Source: Pseudomonadota bacterium
GTDB taxonomy: Bacteria > Pseudomonadota > Alphaproteobacteria > Rhizobiales > Rhizobiaceae
NCBI GenBank assembly: GCA_023388675.1
Contig: JAEWFU010000408.1
Location: 1 to 5,214 of the forward strand
Reading direction: 5' to 3'
DNA: 5,214 bases
Shown here: positions 1 to 4,055 of the stretch, piece after piece
How the letters are laid out: each line of letters begins with the position of its first letter
Position numbering within the stretch: the first letter of the stretch is position 1
Translations under genes and position numbers: made by a program
The notes under the pieces: generated by a model
Database searches by the model: none
What the model saw: only the letters and a program-made list of their open reading frames with translations
Told to the model about the DNA's origin: nothing

Positions 1-452
1 TAGGCGGGCCAGGAGACCGCGAAATAATAGGTCATCTGCGCGAAGGCGAGCGTGATCATGATGAAATAGACGCCCGACGTGCGCAGGCTGATGGAGCCGA
101 TCGCCGCCGCAAGCAGCCCGCCCGCCATGATGGCGACCACCCATATCACGGGCATCAAATTGCTGCCCGGCACCGCGAACAGTCCGAAATCGAGAGGTTG
201 GGCGGAAAAGGCATGGCTGGCAAGTATGCCGGCCGCATAGCCGCCGATGCCGAAGAAGGCCGCATGTCCGAACGACACGAGGCCGCCCAGGCCCAGCGCG
301 ATGTTGAGACCGATGGCCGCGAGGCCGAGGATCGCCATGCGGGTCGCAAGCGTGACGTAGAACGGCTTACCGAGCTGCATGGCGATGAAAGGCACGGCCA
401 GCAGCAGCAGGGCCAGAACCAGATTGATTGCCGTTTCGCGTGAGATCGTCAT
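1..452 (-). CDS. livM: Branched-chain/aromatic-acid ABC transporter permease LivM (3' end cut by window)
   Basis: Inner-membrane permease subunit that should pair with LivH to form the channel of a HAAT-type ABC importer. I translated it directly from the ATG at 452-450; the frame stays open to the window edge, giving 150 residues, roughly the N-terminal half of a typical LivM. A hydrophobic first segment lies at about residues 9-26 and a second at about 40-55. The family hallmark G-L-N...S-F-G-H-A-A-F-F-G-I-G-G-Y covers residues 48-72, and a second conserved block (SLRTSGVYFIMITLAFAQM) covers 122-140. The start is set by its position 4 bases after the livH stop and by an AAGGGG Shine-Dalgarno 7 bases upstream, inside the last livH codons, so the two are probably translationally coupled. 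The ATPase genes livG and livF would be expected further downstream, outside the window. The substrate cannot be read from the permease. Confidence 0.93.
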   Translation of the reverse strand, partial: MTISRETAINLVLALLLLAVPFIAMQLGKPFYVTLATRMAILGLAAIGLNIALGLGGLVSFGHAAFFGIGGYAAGILASHAFSAQPLDFGLFAVPGSNLMPVIWVVAIMAGGLLAAAIGSISLRTSGVYFIMITLAFAQMTYYFAVSWPA

Positions 453-456
453 CGCC

Positions 457-1377
457 TTACCCCTTCGCCGCAAAGAGGCCCTGCGGCCGCACCGCAAGAA
501 TGACGGCCATGACGATATAGATCAGCATCGACGCGACCGCGCCGCCGACGAGGCCCGCTCGGGACGGGTCCATGAACACGCCGAAAAGCTGCGGCAGCAG
601 GAAGCGTCCCATCGTATCGGTCAGGCCCACCAAAAGCGCGCCGACAAGCGCGCCCTTGATCGAGCCGATGCCGCCGATCACGATCACCACGAAAGCGAGG
701 ATGAGCACCGGCTCGCCCATGCCGACCTGCACGGATTGCAGCGCGCCGACCATTGCGCCCGCAAGGCCGGCAAGTGCCGCGCCCAGCGCGAACACAACCG
801 TATAGAGCGTGCGGATGTCGACACCCAAGGCACCGATCATCTCGCGGTCGGACTCGCCGGCACGAATGCGCATGCCGAGCCGCGTGCGTGAGATCAGGAG
901 GAACAGCCCGACCGCAACTGCGATGCCGACGCCAATGATCGCCAGCCGGTAGAGCTGATAGCGCGAACCGCCGGGGATCGGCACGGTTCCCTGCAGCAGC
1001 GGCGGGATGTCCAGATAGAGCGGAAAGGATCCGAAGAGCCAGCGCGTGCCCTCCGAGAAGATCAAGATCAGGGCAAAGGTCGCCAGAACCTGGTCGAGAT
1101 GGTCGCGTTCGTACAGCCGCCTGATGACGAGGATTTCGACCAGTGCGCCGGCAGCCGCAGCCGCTGCGAGGCTGGCCGCGAGACCGAGCCAGAACGAACC
1201 GGTCGCTGCGGCAACCGCAGCACAGGCGAAGGCGCCGACCATATAGAGCGACCCGTGGGCAAGGTTGATCAGACCCATGACGCCGAAGATCAGCGTCAGC
1301 CCGGCGGCCATGAGGAACAGCATCACGCCGAGCTGCAGCCCGTTGAGAATCTGTTCGATGAAAAGAGCGGTTTGCAC
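457..1377 (-). CDS. livH: Branched-chain/aromatic-acid ABC transporter permease LivH
   Basis: Complete 306-residue inner-membrane permease, normal length for the LivH family, partner of LivM. Family motifs are clear: GLTLIFGVMGLINLAHGSLY at residues 26-45, the cytoplasmic coupling-loop region around RAGESDREMIGALGVD (172-187) that contacts the ATPase, VIGGIGSIKGALVGALLVGL at 233-252, and the C-terminal AVRPQGLF. About eight hydrophobic segments span the protein. The start is GTG: an in-frame TGA at 1404-1402 lies eight codons upstream and no ATG, GTG, TTG or CTG falls between, while the first internal ATG (residue 19) would remove the first membrane segment. No good Shine-Dalgarno precedes the GTG; only a distant AAGAG is visible, beside a small CTTGA/TCAAG dyad (1393-1406). 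It lies 184 bases downstream of the binding-protein gene, separated by a repeat element, and 4 bases upstream of livM. It is probably co-transcribed with both. Confidence 0.95.
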   Translation of the reverse strand: MQTALFIEQILNGLQLGVMLFLMAAGLTLIFGVMGLINLAHGSLYMVGAFACAAVAAATGSFWLGLAASLAAAAAAGALVEILVIRRLYERDHLDQVLATFALILIFSEGTRWLFGSFPLYLDIPPLLQGTVPIPGGSRYQLYRLAIIGVGIAVAVGLFLLISRTRLGMRIRAGESDREMIGALGVDIRTLYTVVFALGAALAGLAGAMVGALQSVQVGMGEPVLILAFVVIVIGGIGSIKGALVGALLVGLTDTMGRFLLPQLFGVFMDPSRAGLVGGAVASMLIYIVMAVILAVRPQGLFAAKG

Positions 1378-1423
1378 GGGTTGGATTTGACTCTTGAGGC
1401 TTCAAGGCTGGACGCTGCGCTGA

Positions 1424-1553
1424 CTTCTCCCTCTCCCCGTTCACGGGGTGTGGGTATGGGTGTGGGGCGGCGCGGGTATGGTAGACCAGGCGTCACCGTC
1501 GACGCTGCCCCTCATCCGCCTGCCGGCAGTTTCTCCCCGTAAACGGGGAGAAG
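1424..1553. repeat. RIME-like intergenic palindromic repeat with two hairpins
   Basis: This fills most of the 184-base spacer between the binding-protein gene and livH. It has two inverted repeats: a near-perfect hairpin at 1531-1552 (TTCTCCCCG / CGGGGAGAA around TAAA) and a shorter CCCCGT/ACGGGG pair at 1435-1448. CTTCTCC (1424-1430) and GGAGAAG (1547-1553) are complementary ends, and the middle carries a degenerate TGTGGGGCGGC / GCTGCCCCTCA pairing (1461-1471 with 1506-1516). The 18-base core of the larger hairpin recurs with one difference in the repeat at 3895-4019. This composition resembles RIME-type elements scattered between rhizobial genes. The family name is from memory of such repeats and was not checked by search. 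No T-run follows either stem on the minus strand, so it does not look like a classical terminator. Confidence 0.75.
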
Positions 1554-1561
1554 GAACGTCC

Positions 1562-2707
1562 CTACTGCAGCGAGCACTCGGCCGCGTAGGCATCCTTGTG
1601 ATCGGTGAATGCGGTCCCGATGATCTTGTTTGTCAGCACGTCACCCTCCTTCACCACTTCGCGGACGTAGATGTCCTGGATCGGGTGATTGTTGGTGTTG
1701 AAGGAGAATTTTTCGCGCACGGAGTCGAAGTTGGCCTCTTTCAGCGCAGCGCGGAAGGCATCGGCATCCTTGACGCTGGCCTTCGATGCGGCCGAGACGA
1801 TCAGGTTCGCCGTGTCGTATGCCTGAGCCGCATAGACCGACGGCAGACGGCCGTATTCGGCCTGGAAGGTCTCGACGAACTTCTTGTTCGCCTCGTTGTC
1901 GAGATCCTTGGCCCAGGACGCCGAGTTCTTCACCCCGACCGCAGCATCGCCGATCGCGCCAAGCACGTCCTGGCTGAACGAGAAACCCGGCCCCATCAGC
2001 GGGATGTCGACGCCGGACTGCGCATACTGCTTGGTAAACGCGATGCCCATGCCGCCCGGCAGGAACATGAAGACGGAGTCGGCACCGGAAGCGCGAATCT
2101 GCGCGATCTCGGCTGCGTAGTCGGTCTGGCCGAGCTGGGTGTAAACTTCGCCCGCCAGTTCCCCCTTGTAGAAGCGCTTGAAGCCGGTCAGCGCGTCCGT
2201 GCCGGCCGGATAGTTGGGCGCGAGGATGAACGTCTTCTTGTAGTCTTCGTTGGCGTACTGCCCCATCGCCTCGTGGAAATTGTCGTTCTGGTAGGCGACG
2301 TTGAAATAGTTCTCGTTGCACTGCGAACCCGCAAGCGGCGACGGCCCGGCATTGACCGAGAGATAGAACTTGCCCTGTGCCACGGCGCTCGGAACGACGG
2401 CCATGGCAAGGTTAGACCAGATGATGCCGGTCAGGATGTCGACCTGGTCCGACTGGATCATCTTGTCGGCGATCTGCACGGCAAGCTCCGGCTTCTGGCC
2501 GTCATCTTCGGTCACGACCTCGATCTCGGCCGCCGCGTCGCCGGCATTCTTGAGCGCCAGCATGAAACCATCGCGCGCGTCGATACCCAGTCCCGCACCG
2601 CCGCCCGAAAGCGTCGTGATCATTCCGACCTTGACCGGCTCCGCAAAAGCCGCGCCCGATACGCTCATGGCAAGCGCGGCAAGACCCGCTGCAATCACTT
2701 TCTTCAT
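1562..2707 (-). CDS. Periplasmic substrate-binding protein of a HAAT-family ABC importer (aromatic or branched-chain ligand)
   Basis: A 381-residue type I periplasmic binding protein (Peripla_BP_6/LivJ-like), the usual length for this family. It captures the ligand and delivers it to LivH/LivM encoded next. A Sec signal peptide is clear: MKK, a hydrophobic stretch, then A-F-A with predicted cleavage after residue 22. The mature N-terminus (VKVGMITTLSG...ARDGFMLAL, 25-52) is the first conserved strand and ligand-loop region of the family. Other family blocks are GPSPLAGSQC...YFNVAYQND (121-142) and PGGMGIAFTKQYAQSG (217-232). Only two cysteines are present, C130 and C378, suggesting a disulfide that staples the extreme C-terminus. 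The start is an ATG with GGGAG at 2715-2719, 7 bases upstream. Subgroup style resembles binding proteins for aromatic acids rather than classical LivJ, and the kynA/CoA-ligase neighbours agree. Ligand identity is inference: tryptophan, kynurenine, anthranilate and branched-chain amino acids all remain possible. Confidence 0.93.
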   Translation of the reverse strand: MKKVIAAGLAALAMSVSGAAFAEPVKVGMITTLSGGGAGLGIDARDGFMLALKNAGDAAAEIEVVTEDDGQKPELAVQIADKMIQSDQVDILTGIIWSNLAMAVVPSAVAQGKFYLSVNAGPSPLAGSQCNENYFNVAYQNDNFHEAMGQYANEDYKKTFILAPNYPAGTDALTGFKRFYKGELAGEVYTQLGQTDYAAEIAQIRASGADSVFMFLPGGMGIAFTKQYAQSGVDIPLMGPGFSFSQDVLGAIGDAAVGVKNSASWAKDLDNEANKKFVETFQAEYGRLPSVYAAQAYDTANLIVSAASKASVKDADAFRAALKEANFDSVREKFSFNTNNHPIQDIYVREVVKEGDVLTNKIIGTAFTDHKDAYAAECSLQ

Positions 2708-2729
2708 AGTCCTACTCCCGTTGTTACCT

Positions 2730-2747
2730 GGAACCCCTCTGGGTTCC
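2730..2747. promoter_or_regulatory. 18-base dyad in the leader of the binding-protein gene
   Basis: GGAACCC (2730-2736), a 4-base CTCT loop and GGGTTCC (2741-2747) form a perfect 7-bp inverted repeat. It lies 10 bases upstream of the GGGAG Shine-Dalgarno (2715-2719) and 22 bases upstream of the ATG at 2707. In RNA it would fold into a compact hairpin just ahead of the ribosome site; in DNA it could be an operator. No T-run follows on the minus strand, so it is not a terminator. Its function is unknown. No convincing -35/-10 pair is visible around it. Confidence 0.45.
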
Positions 2748-2756
2748 CTACGTTGG

Positions 2757-2783
2757 AAAAATCCGCGGGCCTTGGCCAGCCCG
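2757..2783 (-). terminator. Weak terminator-like hairpin upstream of the binding-protein gene
   Basis: Read on the minus strand, CGGGC (2783-2779), an 8-base loop and GCCCG (2770-2766) make a 5-bp GC stem. After four more bases comes a run of five T (2761-2757). This could end kynA transcripts and separate the catabolic genes from the transporter genes. The stem is short and the loop contains its own TGGCCA palindrome, so strength is doubtful and it may be coincidental. Confidence 0.3.
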
Positions 2784-2830
2784 TCTCCTTAATTTTGTTG
2801 TTGGGCCCATAAGAGCCGGGGAAGCCACGG

Positions 2831-3015
2831 CCGTCATCCCGGCCGGCGAAGCGAAGCGGAGCCAGAGCCGGGACCCATTGGCCTTGCGATCGAAGAGCGC
2901 GACCCGGTTCTCGTGCTGGCGCAATTCAACAATGTCGCGAGCACCTTGAGCCCGGCCCCGCCACTCAATGGATCCCGGGTCGACCCTCGCTTCGCTCGGT
3001 TGCCCGGGATGACGG
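2831..3015. repeat. 185-base nested inverted repeat between kynA and the binding-protein gene
   Basis: The outer arms are perfect 12-mers: CCGTCATCCCGG (2831-2842) and CCGGGATGACGG (3004-3015). Nested inside are GCGAAGCG (2851-2858) with CGCTTCGC (2988-2995), and CCGGGACCCATTG (2868-2880) with CAATGGATCCCGG (2966-2978), matching at 12 of 13 positions. The central 85 bases (2881-2965) show little symmetry. The pattern is that of a dispersed intergenic palindromic element (GTCATCCCGG...CCGGGATGAC type) common in alphaproteobacterial genomes. It begins 25 bases after the kynA stop. No transposase or target-site duplication is visible, so it is a non-autonomous repeat at most. With the dyad and hairpin it accounts for most of the 333-base spacer 2708-3040; no gene is seen there. 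Confidence 0.75.
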
Positions 3016-3040
3016 TCGAAATGTTCGCCGCACGACCGCA

Positions 3041-3877
3041 TCAAAGCTCCGTCCTCACGGTCCAGAGTTCGGGGAAAAGCTCGACCTCCAGCATGCGCCG
3101 GAGATAGGAGACGCCAGCGGTGCCGCCCGTGCCCCGCTTGAGGCCGATGATACGTTCCACCGTCGTGACGTGATTGAACCGCCAGCGGCGGAAATAGTCC
3201 TCGAAATCGACCAGCTTCTCGGCCAGCTCGTAAAACGCCCAATGGGTTTCCGGCGCCTGATAGATTGCCTGCCAGGCGGCCTTGACGGCATCGTCCGGCT
3301 TTCGCGTGGCGCGCCAGTCCGTGCGCTTCGCATCGTCGCCGATGTCGAAGCCGTTTCGGGCAAGCAGGGCAAGCGCCTCGTCGTAAAGGCTCGGCCGCAC
3401 CAAGATGGCCTCCAGCCGCGCTACGATTGCCGCATCGTGCGCGTGTGGCTTGAGCATTGCGAGATTGCGGTTGCCGGCCAGGAACTCGATGGCCCTGTAT
3501 TGCCAAGACTGAAAGCCCGACGACTGGCCGAGGTCGCCGCGAAAACGCGTATACTCCGACGGCGTCATGGTGCGCAGGACGTCCCACGCGCTGTTGAGCT
3601 GCTCAAAGATGCGCGCCACGCGCGTCAGCATCTTGAAAGCCGGCTGAAGATCGTCGCGGCGGATCGCCTCCATCGCCGACGAAATCTCGTGGATTGCGAG
3701 CTTCATCCACAATTCGGATGTCTGGTGCTGGATGATGAACAGCAACTCGTCAGGCGAGGAAGACAATGTCTCCTGCGCGTCGAGGATTTTCTCCAGATGC
3801 AGATAGTCGGCATAGGACATGCGGTCGCGGAAGTCGGTCTCCGCGCCGTGGGTGCCGTGGCCCGAACGGCTGGTCAT
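3041..3877 (-). CDS. kynA: Tryptophan 2,3-dioxygenase
   Basis: Cytoplasmic heme enzyme that inserts O2 into the indole ring of L-tryptophan to give N-formyl-L-kynurenine, the first step of the kynurenine pathway. It is complete at 278 residues, normal for bacterial TDO. Key residues align with the Xanthomonas enzyme at a constant offset of four: F47 and H51 ([11 protein letters not shown], distal pocket), Y109 and R113 (YTRFR, substrate carboxylate), S120, the axial heme ligand H236 in [12 protein letters not shown], and T250 in KRGTGGTAG. No key residue is missing. The start is the ATG at 3877, supported by an AGGAG site 9 bases upstream and by a normal family length. It follows the CoA-ligase gene by 178 bases, most of which is a palindromic repeat. 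Formamidase and kynureninase genes are not in the window. Together with the ligase it suggests tryptophan catabolism through anthranilate. Confidence 0.97.
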   Translation of the reverse strand: MTSRSGHGTHGAETDFRDRMSYADYLHLEKILDAQETLSSSPDELLFIIQHQTSELWMKLAIHEISSAMEAIRRDDLQPAFKMLTRVARIFEQLNSAWDVLRTMTPSEYTRFRGDLGQSSGFQSWQYRAIEFLAGNRNLAMLKPHAHDAAIVARLEAILVRPSLYDEALALLARNGFDIGDDAKRTDWRATRKPDDAVKAAWQAIYQAPETHWAFYELAEKLVDFEDYFRRWRFNHVTTVERIIGLKRGTGGTAGVSYLRRMLEVELFPELWTVRTEL

Positions 3878-3886
3878 GGCCGGTTA

Positions 3887-3891
3887 CTCCT
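3887..3891 (-). promoter_or_regulatory. Shine-Dalgarno AGGAG of kynA
   Basis: AGGAG on the minus strand, 9 bases before the ATG at 3877. It supports this start over the internal ATG at residue 20, which would lose the N-terminal segment usual in TDO. The site lies only 3 bases from the edge of the inverted repeat at 3895-4019, so the repeat sits directly against the ribosome-binding region. Confidence 0.7.
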
Positions 3892-3894
3892 GAA

Positions 3895-4019
3895 ACGCCA
3901 GCGCCGCCCCTCACCCTTACCCTCTCCCCGCAAACGGGGAGAGGGGGGCTTCAACGCTGGCGACTCCCTCTCCCTGTCCTTCACGGAGAGAGGGTAAGGG
4001 TGAGGGGCGGCGCTGCCGT
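3895..4019. repeat. 125-base inverted repeat with 32-base arms between the CoA ligase gene and kynA
   Basis: Arms 3895-3926 and 3988-4019 are complementary at 31 of 32 positions, with a perfect 28-bp block (3899-3926 with 3988-4015) rich in CCCTCACCCTTACCC. Inside lie two smaller hairpins: a perfect 10-bp stem CCTCTCCCCG/CGGGGAGAGG (3921-3944, loop CAAA) and a 7-bp CCCTCTC/GAGAGGG pairing (3966-3994). Each small hairpin shares bases with an outer arm, so the long stem and the two small hairpins compete. The core CTCCCCGCAAACGGGGAG (3924-3941) matches the repeat at 1424-1553 at 17 of 18 positions. It looks like a rhizobial intergenic palindromic element. It fills most of the 178-base spacer, lying 36 bases beyond the ligase stop and 17 bases from the kynA start. 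Confidence 0.85.
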
Positions 4020-4055
4020 CGATGGCGCGGGCATGGGTGGGCCGACGCTGCGAAA

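Noticed and set aside
379..891. 170-codon plus-strand frame over livM/livH
   Set aside because: It is a histidine-, arginine- and aspartate-rich shadow translation of two well-supported permease genes.
449..1444. 331-codon minus-strand frame parallel to livH
   Set aside because: It is an out-of-frame, arginine-rich translation of livH with no membrane segments. The livH frame has all the family motifs.
1448..2812. 454-codon open frame on the plus strand across the whole binding-protein gene
   Set aside because: It is the antisense of a gene with a signal peptide and clear family motifs. Its translation shows no recognisable domain and it starts inside a repeat. Long antisense frames are common in GC-rich genomes.
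2970..2985. GGATCCCGGGTCGACC, resembling a cloning polylinker (BamHI, SmaI, SalI sites together)
   Set aside because: It is part of the right arm of the natural inverted repeat (2966-2978 pairs with 2868-2880), and no vector sequence flanks it.
2748..3587. 279-codon minus-strand open frame overlapping kynA in another frame
   Set aside because: Its first part is an alternative frame of kynA and its end translates the palindromic repeat. kynA itself has all TDO active-site residues, so this frame is not a gene.
3170..3997. 275-codon plus-strand open frame opposite kynA
   Set aside because: It is a shadow of kynA; it runs into the inverted repeat and has no recognisable family motif.
1424..4019. 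Repeats considered as a CRISPR array or as insertion-sequence ends
   Set aside because: There is no regular repeat-spacer periodicity, no cas gene, no transposase and no visible target duplications. The elements are single palindromes in separate spacers.
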